Assembly (NCBI RefSeq): GCF_000745345.1
Contig: NZ_JQNR01000005.1
Span: 4,650,001 to 4,714,000 of the forward strand
Length of the DNA stretch: 64,000 nt
From: Actinacidiphila yeochonensis CN732
GTDB taxonomy: Bacteria > Actinomycetota > Actinomycetes > Streptomycetales > Streptomycetaceae
Direction of reading: 5' to 3'
The stretch's first letter is position 1; each line of letters starts with the position of its first letter. The position numbers and the translations under genes are program-made. Positions 1 through 9,179 of the stretch are shown here, in pieces. The notes below the pieces were generated by a model. The model was not told where the DNA came from. It did not search any database and saw nothing but the letters and a program-made list of their open reading frames with translations.

Positions 1-92
1 CCGAACAGGTCCGCGACCTGGCCCGGCTGGTCCGCGAGGACCACGCCGACCTGCCGAAGATCGCCGCCGCACTGCGCACCTGGACCTCCTGA
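1..92 (+). CDS. C-terminal fragment of an unidentified protein
   Basis: The window opens inside a gene whose last 29 codons read in frame from base 3 to a TGA at 90-92. The visible tail is charged and helical-looking and ends in LRTWTS. This is too little to assign a family. It is followed by a hairpin at 150-193 that could terminate it. Confidence 0.5.
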   Translation, partial: EQVRDLARLVREDHADLPKIAAALRTWTS

Positions 93-149
93 CCCGACCC
101 CTCCAACGGTCCACCGGCCCCGATCCCCGCCGTCGGCCCTCGACCCCGC

Positions 150-193
150 CCGGCCGGGCACCCCGGCGCACGTCCTCCGCGGTGCCCGGCCGG
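150..193. terminator. Hairpin between the left-edge gene and bioD
   Basis: A perfect 13-bp inverted repeat (CCGGCCGGGCACC at 150-162, complement at 181-193) with an 18-nt loop lies between two converging genes. There is no T-tract, which is usual for actinobacterial terminators. It could serve both strands. Confidence 0.5.
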
Positions 194-317
194 ACGGGGA
201 GCCGCCACGGTCCGTACGACGGAAGCCGCCGGGGACCGTGAGCGACGGCTCCCAGGTGGTCCCGCCGGCCGGTTCCCACCTGCGTCGACCTGCGCCGGCC
301 GGTTCCTGCCCGCGCCG

Positions 318-1130
318 TTACGCCGCGGGTCCGGTCCCGGCGCCGGCTGGGACGTCCGACCGCTCCGGGCCGGGGGCGGCGTCCGCGCTCCGGCCGGCCC
401 CGCCGTTCAGCGGTGCCGGCGCGTACACGTGGGCGAAGGCCGCGCTGTCCCAGACGCCGCCGAGCTGCGGCGCGAGCCAGTTCAGGGCCGCGGCGCGGAA
501 CTCCTCGGGTGCCAGGCCACCCACCCCCTGCGGCAGCGCGCCCAGCAGCGGAGCGCCCGCCGCGCCCGGGAGGTCCGAGACGTTGCAGCGCTCGGCGAGG
601 TCGGGCGTGCCGGGCCAGGAGCCGACGACCAGGCCCAGCAGGTTCAGCCGCCGGGCCCGCAGCGCCTCGGCGGTCAACGCCGTCGCGTTGAGGGTGCCCA
701 GGCCCGCCCGCGCCACCAGAAGGACCCCGGCACGCATCAGCGCGGCCGCGTCGGCGAGCGTGTGGCCCTCCTCGTCGTAACGCACCAGCAGGCCGCCGGC
801 GCCCTCCACGAGCACCACGTCGTGCACCGCCGACAGCTTCGCCGCGGCCTCCGCCACCTCGGCGGGCGTCACCGGGGCACGGCCCGAACGCCGGGCCGCC
901 CGCTGCGGTGCCAGCGGCTCGGGGTAGCGGGCCAGCTCCACCGCGGTGACCGCCCCGGCCAGCCGGGCCACCTCGGCCGCGTCCCCCGGCTCCTCCTCGG
1001 CCACCCCCGTCTGGGCCGGCTTGAGCACCGCCACGCTCAGCCCCTGGGCCAGGGACGCGGCCGCCACCGCGGCCGTCGCCACGGTCTTGCCCACCTCCGT
1101 GTCCGTCCCGGTCACAACGACGATCGCCAT
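318..1130 (-). CDS. bioD: Dethiobiotin synthetase BioD
   Basis: BioD carboxylates 7,8-diaminopelargonate to dethiobiotin with ATP, the penultimate step of biotin synthesis, in the cytoplasm. The product is about 270 aa and opens with MAIVVVTGTDTEVGKT, the BioD P-loop variant. A further motif EGAGGLL is visible, as expected in the family. The chosen ATG follows GGAGACAGGT; an upstream in-frame ATG would add nine residues without a better ribosome site. It is the last gene of bioB-bioA-bioD and starts 48 bp after the bioA stop. The C-terminal 40 residues are Ala/Gly/Pro-rich and probably not conserved. Confidence 0.93.
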   Translation of the reverse strand: MAIVVVTGTDTEVGKTVATAAVAAASLAQGLSVAVLKPAQTGVAEEEPGDAAEVARLAGAVTAVELARYPEPLAPQRAARRSGRAPVTPAEVAEAAAKLSAVHDVVLVEGAGGLLVRYDEEGHTLADAAALMRAGVLLVARAGLGTLNATALTAEALRARRLNLLGLVVGSWPGTPDLAERCNVSDLPGAAGAPLLGALPQGVGGLAPEEFRAAALNWLAPQLGGVWDSAAFAHVYAPAPLNGGAGRSADAAPGPERSDVPAGAGTGPAA

Positions 1131-1178
1131 ACCTGTCTCCGTCCCGCACGTTCCCAAAAACCAGCACCCCGGAGGGCG

Positions 1179-2581
1179 TCATCCCGCGAGCGCCGCGGCC
1201 CGCACCCCCGCGCAGACCGCCGCGACGTCCGCGTCCCCGGTGACGTACGGCGGCATCGTATAGACCAGGTCCCGGAAGGGCCGCAGCCACACCCCGGCCC
1301 GCACCGCCGCGCGGGTGGCCGCGGCGATGTCCACCTCGTGGTCCAGCTGCACCACGCCGATCGCACCCAGCACCCGCACGTCCCGCACCCCGGGGCACCG
1401 GCCAGGCCCGCCAGGCCCGCCCGCAGCCCCGCCTCGATCCGGCCCACCTCCGCCGCCCAGTCCTGGCCCAGCAGCAGCTCGACGGAGGCACAGGCCACCG
1501 CCGAGGCCAGCGGGTTGCCCATGAACGTGGGCCCGTGGGCCAGCACCGGTACATCGCCGCGGGAGATGCCCCGGGCCACCTTCTCGGTGCACAGCGCCGC
1601 CGCCAGGCTGAGGTATCCGCCGGTCAGGGCCTTGCCCACGCACATCACGTCCGGCGCGATCCCGGCGTGCTCGGCCGCGAACAGCCGGCCGGTGCGCCCG
1701 AAGCCGGTGGCGATCTCGTCCAGCACCAGCAGCACGTCGTGCTCGTCGCACGCCTCCCGCAGCACCCGCAGGTACGCGGGGGAGTGGAAGCTCATCCCGC
1801 CCGCGCCCTGCACCACCGGCTCCACCACGACGGCGGCCAGCTCGTGCGCGTGCCGGGCCACCAGCTCCCGCAGGTGGTCGGCGTAGGCGGGCGACGGCTC
1901 GGCGTCGAAGCCCGGCGGGGGAGCGTCGGCGAACACCTGCCGGGCGAGCGCTCCGGACCACAGGTGGTGCATGCCGCCGTCCGGGTCGCACACCGACATC
2001 GGCTGCCACGTGTCGCCGTGGTACCCGCCGCGCCAGGTCAGCAGCCGGTGCTTCTCCGGCCGGCCCAGCGACCGCCAGTACTGGAGGCACATCTTCAGCG
2101 CGACCTCCACCGACACCGAGCCGGAGTCGGCCAGGAACACGTGCCGCAGCGGCTCCGGGGTGATCTCCACCAGCCGCGCGGCCAGCCGCACCGCCGGCTC
2201 GTGGGTGAGGCCGCCGAACATGACGTGGCTCATCCGCTCCAACTGCCCGCGCACCGCGCGGTCCAGCACCGGGTGCCGGTAGCCGTGCACCGCCGACCAC
2301 CACGAGGACATGCCGTCCACCAGCTCCTCGCGGCCCTCGGCCGGGGCGGCCAGCCGCAGCCGCACCCCCTCGGCGGAGGCCACCACCAGCGGCTCCTGGC
2401 GGCCGGGCATCGGGCCGTACGGGTGCCACACGTGCTCCCGGTCCAGGTCCAGCAGCTCCGGGACGGGCATCGGGGGCGGCCCCTCAAGGCCGGCGCGGGG
2501 CGCGGGCGCCCTTCCGGTGCCCGCGGTGCTTGAGGTGTCCGCGGCCGGGCCGGTCAGCTCCTCGGCAGGGGCGTCACGCAT
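1179..2581 (-). CDS. bioA: Adenosylmethionine-8-amino-7-oxononanoate transaminase BioA, with an apparent frameshift
   Basis: This PLP enzyme transfers the amino group of S-adenosylmethionine to 8-amino-7-oxononanoate. Clear family blocks are HVWHPYGPMP, SSWWSAVHGYRHP, VVEPVVQGAGGM, LVLDEIATGFGRTG and the PLP lysine in VGKALTGGY (about K317). The ATG overlaps the bioB stop (ATGCGTGA), so translation is coupled. From about 1388-1395 the reading must move to another frame to reach the conserved tail (VLGAIGVVQLDHEVD, PFRDLVYTMPPYVTGD) and the stop at 1179. One G appears to be missing from a CCCCGGGG run. It is either a sequencing indel or a real lesion; everything else looks intact and under selection. 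Confidence 0.88.
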
Positions 2582-3868
2582 TGGGGGGCAGGTCCGTTCC
2601 CGCGCCCCTGCGCCGCACCGCCACCAGGTCCCGCCGGGCCCCGGCACGGGACCGCCGCCCTCCCCGCGCCGCTCACCGGGCTCCGTGTCCTCGGCGTCCT
2701 CGGCGTCCTCGGCGCCCGCGCTGTCCGCGGCGGCCTCCACGTCCGCCCCGGCATCCGGTGCCGCGTGGCCGCCGCACCCGCCGCAGCCGTCCGTGCCGCC
2801 GCACGCGTGCGCGCCGTCGACGTCGCCGTGGTGGCCGCCGCACAGCCGCGCCGCCGCCATGTCCGCGCGGTGGGCGGGAAGGGTGGCGGTGTCCGCGCCC
2901 TCCACCTCGAAGCCGGCATCCGCGATCATGTCGAGGTCGGCCTGTCCCGCCTGGCCCTCACTGGTCAGGTAGTCGCCCAGGAAGATGGAGTTGGCCAGGT
3001 GCAGTGCCAGCGGCTGGAGGGTGCGCAGGTGGACCTCCCGGCCGCCGGCGAGCCGCACCTCCACGTCGGGGCAGACGAAGCGGACCATCGCCAGGATGCG
3101 CAGGCACCGCTGCGGGGTGAGGTTCCACTCCTTCGCCAGCGGCGTGCCCTCGAACGGGATGAGGAAGTTCACCGGCACCGAGTCCGGGTCCAGCGCGCGC
3201 AGCGCGAAGACCACGTCCACCAGGTCCGCGTCGCTCTCGCCCATGCCGGCGATCAGCCCCGAGCACGGCGACAGGCCGGCCGAACGGGCCCGCCGCACGG
3301 TGTCGACGCGGTCGTCGTAGGTGTGGGTGGTGGTGATGTCCGCGTAGGTGGCCTCGGACGTGTTGAGGTTGTGGTTGTAGGCGTCGGCGCCCGCGTCGCG
3401 CAGCCGCTCGGCCTGGCCGTCGGAGAGCAGGCCCAGGCAGGCGCAGACCTCCACGCCCTCGTTGCCGTCCTTGATGGCGGCGATGGTCCGCGACACCCGG
3501 TCCACGTCCCGGTCGGTGGGGCCGCGGCCGCTGGCCACCAGGCACACCCGCTTGGCGCCGCCGGCCACCCCGGCGGCGGCCGCCCGCGCCGCCTCGTCGG
3601 GCTTGAGCCAGCTGTAGGTGAGCACACCCGTCTGCGAGCCGAGCCGCTGCGAGCAGTAGGAGCAGTCCTCCGGGCACAGGCCGGACTTGAGGTTGACGAG
3701 GTAGTTGAGCTTCACCCGGCGGCCGAACCACTGCCGGCGCACCCGTCCGGCCGCCGCGACGACGTCGAGCACCTCCTCGTCGGGCGTCGCCAGCACAGCC
3801 AGCGCCTCGTCGCGTGTGGGCGGCTCGCGGCGCAGCCCCTTCTCCACCAGTGCGGTCAGCAGGTCCAT
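2574..3868 (-). CDS. bioB: Biotin synthase BioB, with an apparent C-terminal frameshift
   Basis: BioB is the radical-SAM enzyme that inserts sulfur into dethiobiotin. The radical cluster motif is CPEDCSYC (C65, C69, C72); YNHNLNTSEATY and the SGLIAGMGES region are also typical. The start MDLL follows GAAAGG at 9 nt; an ATG three codons upstream is less well spaced. After about residue 330 there is an actinobacterial His/Cys/Gly-rich tail. The expected streptomycete ending (DLVAVRRRGAGTDLPPNA, stop at 2574) lies in another frame, so one base seems missing between about 2633 and 2672. Without that correction the frame runs straight on into bioA. Confidence 0.9.
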
Positions 3869-3980
3869 GCGGGCCATCCTTTCGCACCGGCCGAGAGGCG
3901 GCCAATGGCGCGCCGTACAACGTGCACGGTGTCCGATGTGGGGATTCGCACACCACCCGCGACCCCGCTGACCGGCTACG
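3869..3980. promoter_or_regulatory. Divergent promoter region between bioB and bioF
   Basis: This 112-bp gap separates the two arms of the biotin cluster, so both arms must be transcribed from it and a shared regulator is plausible. I could not place convincing -35/-10 boxes or a BioQ-type operator by eye. An inverted repeat TTGCTC-N8-GAGCAA lies just downstream at 3981-4000, over the bioF start. Confidence 0.4.
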
Positions 3981-5147
3981 TTGCTCGACGTGAAGAGCAA
4001 CCCGCCCCCCTCGGACCCGTTCGGGTGGATCGCCGAGCAGGACCGCGGCCGGCGCGCCGCCGGCCTGCGCCGCGAACTGCGCCCCCGCCCCGCCGACCAG
4101 CCGCTGCTGGACCTGGCGGGCAACGACTACCTCGGGCTGGCCCGCCACCCCGAGGTGGTGCGGGCCGGCGCGGACGCCTGCCTGCGCTGGGGCGCCGGCT
4201 CCACCGGGTCCCGGCTGGTCACCGGGAGCACCCGGCTGCACGCCGAACTGGAGGCGGAACTCGCCGCGTTCACCGGCTTCGAGGCGGCCCTGGTGTTCGC
4301 CTCCGGGTACGCCGCCAACCTCGCGGCCGTCACCGCGCTGGCCGGCGCGGGCACCCTCGTGGTCTCGGACGCGGCCAACCACGCCTCCCTCATCGACGGC
4401 TGCCGGCTCGCCCGCGGCGCCACCTCGGTGGTGCCGCACGCCGACGCGGACGCGGTGCGCAAGGCGCTCGACGGCCACCGCGGGCCGGCGCTGGTGGTCA
4501 GCGACGCCGTCTTCTCGGTGGACGGCGAGGCGGCGCCGCTCCCCGAACTGGCATCCTGTGTGCGCGCGTTCGGCGCTGCGCTGCTGCTGGACGACGCGCA
4601 CGGGCTCGGCGTCGTGGGTCCGGAGGGGCGCGGCAGCGCCCACACGCACGGGCTCGCGGGGGCGCCGGACGTGGTGTGCACGGCCACCCTGTCCAAGGCG
4701 CTCGGCGCGCAGGGCGGCGTGGTGCTCGGCCCGGCGGCCGTCATCGAGCACCTGGTGAACGCCGCCCGCACCTTCATCTTCGACACCGGCCTGGCCCCGG
4801 CCGCCGCCGGGGCGGCGCTCGCCGCGCTGCGGCTGCTGCGCCGCGAACCCGAACGCGCAGGCCGCGCCCGGGCGGTGGCCCGTGCCTTCCACGAGCGGCT
4901 GACGGCGGCGGGGCTGCCGGCGGTGGAGCCCGACGCGTGCGTGGTGTCGGTCCGGGCACCGTCACCGGCCGCCGCGGCGCGATGGGCGGCCGACTGCCGT
5001 GCCGCGGGCGTGGCGGTGGGGTGCTTCCGGCCACCGTCGGTGAGTGACGGGATCTCGCGGTTGCGGCTGACCGCCCGCTGTGATCTGACGGAGGAGCAGA
5101 TCGGTCTCGCCGTCGAGACGGTGGTCCGTACCGCGCCCGCCGGTTGA
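3981..5147 (+). CDS. bioF: 8-amino-7-oxononanoate synthase BioF
   Basis: BioF is a PLP-dependent alpha-oxoamine synthase that condenses pimeloyl thioester with L-alanine. It is about 388 aa, the usual size. Family signatures are LDLAGNDYLGLA, GSTGSRLVTGS, SDAANHASLIDG, LLLDDAHGLGVVG and the PLP lysine in TATLSKALGAQGG (about K239). The start is uncertain: TTG at 3981 or GTG at 3990, neither with a strong ribosome site, and the first 15 residues carry no conserved feature. It is divergent from bioBAD. Confidence 0.92.
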   Translation: MLDVKSNPPPSDPFGWIAEQDRGRRAAGLRRELRPRPADQPLLDLAGNDYLGLARHPEVVRAGADACLRWGAGSTGSRLVTGSTRLHAELEAELAAFTGFEAALVFASGYAANLAAVTALAGAGTLVVSDAANHASLIDGCRLARGATSVVPHADADAVRKALDGHRGPALVVSDAVFSVDGEAAPLPELASCVRAFGAALLLDDAHGLGVVGPEGRGSAHTHGLAGAPDVVCTATLSKALGAQGGVVLGPAAVIEHLVNAARTFIFDTGLAPAAAGAALAALRLLRREPERAGRARAVARAFHERLTAAGLPAVEPDACVVSVRAPSPAAAARWAADCRAAGVAVGCFRPPSVSDGISRLRLTARCDLTEEQIGLAVETVVRTAPAG

Positions 5148-5308
5148 GACGCAGGCCGGACGGGCGGGGCGGGCGAGGGACGCTGACGGCCCGGAGCGGG
5201 CCGGCTGAGGGACCCGAGGGGCGTCGGTGGCCGCTGGAGGGCCCGGGCGCCCGCGGCGCGGCCGGCGCCGGGAGAGTGGACCTCCCGGCACCGGCCGCTC
5301 GGGCCGCG

Positions 5309-5542
5309 TCACCCCCGGGTGAACGACCCGTCGGCGGCGGACCGGACGAACTGCCCCCACGCGTCGGCTGTGAACAGCAGCGCGGGGCCGGCCGGGTCCT
5401 TCGAGTCGCGCACGGCCGTCAGGCCGGACCCGAGGTCCGCTGCCTCCACGCAGTTGTTGGCCGCGGTGCTGTGACTGCTACGCCGCCAACTCGCACCGGA
5501 AAGCGTCACGGCGGAGGCGATGAAACGGGGAAGCGCTGTCAT
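5309..5542 (-). CDS. DUF397 protein of a WhiJ-like regulatory pair
   Basis: This 77-aa protein has the DUF397 pattern: SWRRSSHSTAANNCVEAA, then AVRDSKDPAGPALLF and a W-x-x-F near the end. These small proteins pair with an XRE DNA-binding partner in streptomycete developmental loci such as whiJ and bldB-like families. Its ATG overlaps the stop of the upstream XRE gene (ATGA) and is preceded by AGGAGG, so the two are co-translated. Its exact biochemical role is not established. Confidence 0.85.
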   Translation of the reverse strand: MTALPRFIASAVTLSGASWRRSSHSTAANNCVEAADLGSGLTAVRDSKDPAGPALLFTADAWGQFVRSAADGSFTRG

Positions 5543-6393
5543 GAAACCTCCTTACGGATGTCGGTGATCATTGCCGCCGACTCCTCCCGCGGAAGAGATC
5601 GGTCACTCAATCGGAGGAAGGCATCCGTGTAGGCCGCGATGTCCTCTTTCCGATCAACGTAGAGACTACTCGTCAAGTGGTCGACAACGACAACATCGAG
5701 ATCAGCCGTGTTCGGAAACGAGAAGATGACGAAAGAATTCGTCAGTCCCTGGTGGCCGCCCGCGGAGAACGGCAGAACCTGCAAGTGCACCTGCGGAAGC
5801 CGGGTGGCCTGTTCGAGATGGGCGAGCTGCTCCGCCATCACCTCGCGCCCGCCCACCTCGCGCCGCAGCACCGCCTCGTCGAGCACCGCCCACAGCTCCA
5901 GCGGGTCGGCCTGGTGGAGCACGGCCTGCCTGGTTATCCGCACGTCCACCAGGGCGTCCGCCTCGCTCTGCGCCAGGCCCGGCATCACGTCCCGGGTCAG
6001 CGCGCGGGCGTACGAGCGGGTCTGGAGCAGGCCGGGCACCACGCTGTTCTCCATCGAACGGGCCCGGCAGGCACCGGTCTCCAGGGTGATGAAGTCGCGG
6101 TACTCCACGGGCAGCACGTCGCGGAAGTCGTGCCACCAGCCGCGCTGGTAGCCGTGGCCGGCCAGGGTGCTCAGCAGCTCGCGCACGTCGCGGTCGCGCA
6201 CCGCGTACACGTCGAGGAGTACGGCCACGTCCTCGGCGCGCACCCCGCTGCGGCCGGTCTCGATGCGGCTGACCTTCGACTGGTGCCAGCCCGCAAGCTG
6301 CGCGGCCTCGCCGCTGGTCAGGCCGGAGAGGTCGCGCAGCCTGCGCAGTTCCTCCCCGAGTCTGCGCCGGCGCACGGCCGGAACTCGTTCCAT
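5539..6393 (-). CDS. XRE-family DNA-binding protein with DUF5753 domain (WhiJ-like)
   Basis: The protein is 284 aa. The N-terminal HTH (about residues 10-65) shows LGEELRRLRDLSGLTSGEAAQLAGWHQSKVSRIETGR. The rest matches the C-terminal domain usual in streptomycete WhiJ-type regulators, with ENSVVPGLLQT and a YVDRKEDI stretch. The start ATG at 6393 lies 11 nt after AGGAGG; longer in-frame extensions look non-coding. With the overlapping DUF397 gene and the divergent ATPase gene at 6698 it forms the classic three-gene developmental regulator module. The target promoter is unknown; autoregulation across the divergent gap is likely. Confidence 0.88.
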   Translation of the reverse strand: MERVPAVRRRRLGEELRRLRDLSGLTSGEAAQLAGWHQSKVSRIETGRSGVRAEDVAVLLDVYAVRDRDVRELLSTLAGHGYQRGWWHDFRDVLPVEYRDFITLETGACRARSMENSVVPGLLQTRSYARALTRDVMPGLAQSEADALVDVRITRQAVLHQADPLELWAVLDEAVLRREVGGREVMAEQLAHLEQATRLPQVHLQVLPFSAGGHQGLTNSFVIFSFPNTADLDVVVVDHLTSSLYVDRKEDIAAYTDAFLRLSDRSLPREESAAMITDIRKEVS

Positions 6394-6550
6394 TGTGGTT
6401 CGCGCCTCCTGGAGTCGGCGGGATGCGGTCGATCCCTCGGTACGGGTGCTTCGGGTCCGGTGGTGGCCGGCCCGGTCCCGGACCGATCCTCTGAGATACG
6501 CCAGTCTGCCGACCTGATGCGCTCTCCCGTAGCAGAGTTCACCGTTTCGA

Positions 6551-6582
6551 GCGACAGATATATGCATCGCACTCTGTGTCGC
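6551..6582. promoter_or_regulatory. Imperfect inverted repeat in the XRE/ATPase divergent gap
   Basis: In the 304-bp gap between the WhiJ-like gene and the ATPase gene, GCGACAGA and TCTGTGTCGC form an interrupted inverted repeat. It flanks an AT-rich patch (ATATATGCAT) that stands out in this GC-rich DNA. It is a plausible operator or promoter core for the XRE protein. The assignment rests on position and symmetry only. Confidence 0.35.
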
Positions 6583-6697
6583 GCGCAATAGCGGCACGAT
6601 GGACGACACTCTGGCGCGAACCGTCCGCATCCGGCCATCGGGTACGGCGACGCCCGCGCACCGGAGACCCGTCACGGCGGAAAGGAACAGCGTCGCC

Positions 6698-7234
6698 ATG
6701 GCAGACCTGCAAGAAGCCGTCGTCACCCTGCCGAGTGCCCCGGCATCGGTGTCGGCGGCCCGGAGGTACGTGTGCGACCGGCTCGCCGAGTGGGGCCTGC
6801 CCTCCGACGCGCCGGCACTGGACTCGGTACGGCTCATCGTCTCCGAACTCGCCACCAACGCCGTCCTGCACACCTGCGGACGGTCGCCGGAATTCACCGT
6901 CCTGATGCGACTGGAGCACAGCGAGCGGCTGCACATCGGTGTGCGCGACCGCCACCCGCGCTGGCCGCGGCTCCAGCCCGCCGACGAGCCGGGGGAGGCG
7001 TGCCCCCTGGCGGACTTCGACCTCGACCCCTGCGCCCTCGACCCCGGAGATCTCGACCCCGGCGCCGGCTACGGCGGCGACCCGGGTGCCGGCGGGCGGG
7101 AGGACGGCGGCCGCGGCATGGTGATCGTCGGTCACCTCGCCGACGAGTCGGGCGGCGCGCTGCGGATCACCCCGACAGAGGAGGGCGGCAAGACCGTGTG
7201 GATCGTGCTGCCCTGGACGGTCCGCGTCCTGTGA
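6698..7234 (+). CDS. ATP-binding protein of the anti-sigma-factor (RsbW/SpoIIAB) type
   Basis: This 178-aa HATPase_c protein shows the N-box in VRLIVSELATNAVLHTCG and later G-rich ATP-lid motifs (GRGMVIVGHLADE, GGKTVWIVLPW). An Asp/Gly/Pro-rich insert of about 40 residues lies between them. Such single-domain ATPases sit beside WhiJ-type XRE genes and act as anti-sigma or partner-switch proteins. ATG 6698 follows AAAGGAA at about 10 nt. An ATG at 6599 would add 33 residues with no ribosome site. Confidence 0.8.
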   Translation: MADLQEAVVTLPSAPASVSAARRYVCDRLAEWGLPSDAPALDSVRLIVSELATNAVLHTCGRSPEFTVLMRLEHSERLHIGVRDRHPRWPRLQPADEPGEACPLADFDLDPCALDPGDLDPGAGYGGDPGAGGREDGGRGMVIVGHLADESGGALRITPTEEGGKTVWIVLPWTVRVL

Positions 7235-7452
7235 GAGACGCGTCCGGTGGGCTGGTCCCGGCGGCGCGGCCGCGGATCACCCTCGGCGCACGCGCCGTTC
7301 CGGCCGTCGGCGGTCCGCCGCCTCGGCCCGCCCCCGACCCGCTCGCGGCGCGCCCAGGCGCCGGGCCGGCGCTCACGGGCGGGAGCGGCGCGCCCCGTTG
7401 CCCGAACCCTCGCCCAACCCGCCGGTCGGTCGGCCGCGTCGGCCGCGTCGGC

Positions 7453-8160
7453 CTATTCGGCTCTGTCCGACTCGTCGCGGTCCTCGCTCCCGTCCGCGGG
7501 CAGGAGCAGCACCTCCGCGCCCACCGGTACGAAGCCCGCGGCGAGGAAGGCCCGCAGGCTCGCGGCGTTGCCCGGCGCGATCTGCGCCCACAGGTACGGC
7601 CCCGGGCACAGGTGCCGTGCCGCCAGGGCCAGTTCGCGGCCCAGGCCGCGCCCCCGAGCCTCGGGTTCCACCTCGGCGGCCACCTCCCAGCGGCCGGCGA
7701 CTCCCCGGCCGAGCAGCATCGTGGCGCCGGGCACCGTCCAGGCCCGGACGTCGTCGCGGTGCCGCAGCGCCCGGGTGATCCGGGGGTGCGCGCGGTCGGT
7801 CGTCTCCACCAGGGCGCCCGGCGGCGGTCCGGGCAGGGACGGGGCCGCGGCGAGCACGTCGACGTTGTTCACCACCCGCCCGGTGCGGGCCGAAAGCGCT
7901 GCCAGGAAAGGCGGGTTGAGGGGCGCCGAAAGGTCGCCCGGCGGCAGTGCGTCCCACAAGGGCGCGGCGTCCGCGGCGGTGGCCCGCGGGCCGAGGTCGG
8001 CGAAGACCACCGTGTGCGCGGTGAGGGCGAGTACCCCCGCGTCCCGCTGCGACGGCTGCGGTACGAACTCCACCGCGCCGTCCGGCGGCGGGAACACGCC
8101 CCGCGCCGCCAGCTCCAACACCTCTCCCAGTACGGCGCGTCCACCCTCGCCCGCGTCCAT
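7453..8160 (-). CDS. GNAT-family N-acetyltransferase
   Basis: This 235-aa protein carries a C-terminal GNAT core: VEPEARGRGLGRELALAARHL (motif A, acetyl-CoA pyrophosphate loop RGRGLG) followed by APGNAASLRAFLAAGFVPVG (motif B). The N-terminal half (about 130 aa) is not recognisable and may be a substrate-selecting domain. The ATG is preceded by GGAGGACGCCGG. It ends tail to tail with the ATPase gene. The substrate is unknown. Confidence 0.8.
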   Translation of the reverse strand: MDAGEGGRAVLGEVLELAARGVFPPPDGAVEFVPQPSQRDAGVLALTAHTVVFADLGPRATAADAAPLWDALPPGDLSAPLNPPFLAALSARTGRVVNNVDVLAAAPSLPGPPPGALVETTDRAHPRITRALRHRDDVRAWTVPGATMLLGRGVAGRWEVAAEVEPEARGRGLGRELALAARHLCPGPYLWAQIAPGNAASLRAFLAAGFVPVGAEVLLLPADGSEDRDESDRAE

Positions 8161-8658
8161 CCGGCGTCCTCCCCCGTGGTATCCGCGTGGTATTCGGCGC
8201 CTGACCGCCTCGGGACCGGCGGACTCATGCTGCCATGGTGCCAAGAGACTCGGACGCGCCCGCTGACGGGTGGCGTCGGCCCGAACCGCTCCCGGGCGGC
8301 CGGGCGGCCGGGCAGGCGGCCGAGCGGGCGACGGCACCTCGGCCCCGGCGGCGGGCCCCGCCCGACCCCCGTGCCGTGTGCCGGGCCGAGCCACCCCGGG
8401 TGGCCGAGCCGACGCGGCACGCTGTGCCCCACAGCCGGCGGGCCCACCGCGCGGGGCGCCGCGGCCACCGGCCCGCACCGGGGCGCGCGTCGCGTTCTGC
8501 GGCTGCCCTTCGCGTCGTCGGGGCTGCGGGCGGCCGCCGGTGCCGCGTGCGGCTCCGCCCCGCCCGGCACGGGCCGAACGGCCGGGGCTGCGGGCTGCGG
8601 GACGCGCTGGCCCTGCGCCGCCGACTACCCGTGGAGGGGACCGCTGATGGAGGGCACT
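8161..8658. other. 498-bp gap without a convincing gene
   Basis: This stretch separates the start of the GNAT gene from the stop of the NlpC/P60 gene. Open frames exist on both strands, but their translations are Arg/Pro/Ala/Gly strings without family motifs or ribosome sites. It must hold the GNAT promoter and probably the hydrolase terminator; I could not place either. Confidence 0.4.
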
Positions 8659-9159
8659 TCAGGTGGTCACCCGGCCGTACCACACCGCCCGGGTCCAGAT
8701 GTGTTCCAGCCGGACCGACGCACCGGTCTTGGGAGCGTGCCAGATATTGCCGTGCCCGGCGTAGATCCCCACGTGGTAGACGGAGGAACCGGACGAGCCG
8801 GAGTGGAAGAACACCAGGTCGCCCTTCTTCCGGGAGCGCGCCGAGATGTGCTTGGTGCGGTTGTACTGCTGCGCCGCCGTGCGCGGCAGGGTCTTGCCGG
8901 CCCGCTTGAACGAGTACATCGTCAGCCCCGAGCAGTCGAAGCGGTACGGGCCGGTGGCGCCCCACTGGTAGAGCGCCCCCTTCTTCGACGCCGCGATCCC
9001 CAGGGCCCTGGCGCCCAGGGCGGCGGCGTCCGCGTGCTGCGCGGCACCCGGCAGCAGGCAGGGGACGGCCACGGCCGCCGCGGTCAGGAGGGAGGCGGCG
9101 CCGAGCCGTGAGAGCCGCGAGGGGGCCGGCGCGGAGCAGAGGCGGTTGGGCGTGGACAT
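8659..9159 (-). CDS. Secreted NlpC/P60 peptidoglycan endopeptidase
   Basis: This 166-aa cell-wall hydrolase is predicted to be exported. Residues 1 to about 47 form a signal peptide (basic start, LGAASLLTAAAVAVPCLLPGA core, cleavage near AQHADA). The NlpC/P60 domain follows, with catalytic Cys76 in RFDCSGLT and a histidine in YHVGIYAGHGNIWHAP. The family cleaves D-Glu-to-Dpm bonds in stem peptides. GAAGGG lies 6 nt before ATG 9159. The long 5' leader contains a c-di-AMP riboswitch and a Crp-like site lies upstream, so the gene appears tightly controlled with growth or germination state. Confidence 0.88.
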   Translation of the reverse strand: MSTPNRLCSAPAPSRLSRLGAASLLTAAAVAVPCLLPGAAQHADAAALGARALGIAASKKGALYQWGATGPYRFDCSGLTMYSFKRAGKTLPRTAAQQYNRTKHISARSRKKGDLVFFHSGSSGSSVYHVGIYAGHGNIWHAPKTGASVRLEHIWTRAVWYGRVTT

Positions 9160-9179
9160 GCGCAACCCTTCGTCATCAG

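Noticed and set aside
3981..4000. TTGCTC-N8-GAGCAA inverted repeat as a biotin operator
   Set aside because: It lies over the bioF start and does not resemble the BioQ or BirA sites I know; kept only as a note.
2958..4892. Very long minus-strand frame across bioB and bioF
   Set aside because: It covers both strands of real genes and reads as low-complexity Gly/Arg/Val sequence; a GC-bias shadow.
8235..8909. Long plus-strand frame opposite the NlpC/P60 gene
   Set aside because: The translation is Arg/Pro/Ala filler and overlaps a well-supported gene on the other strand.
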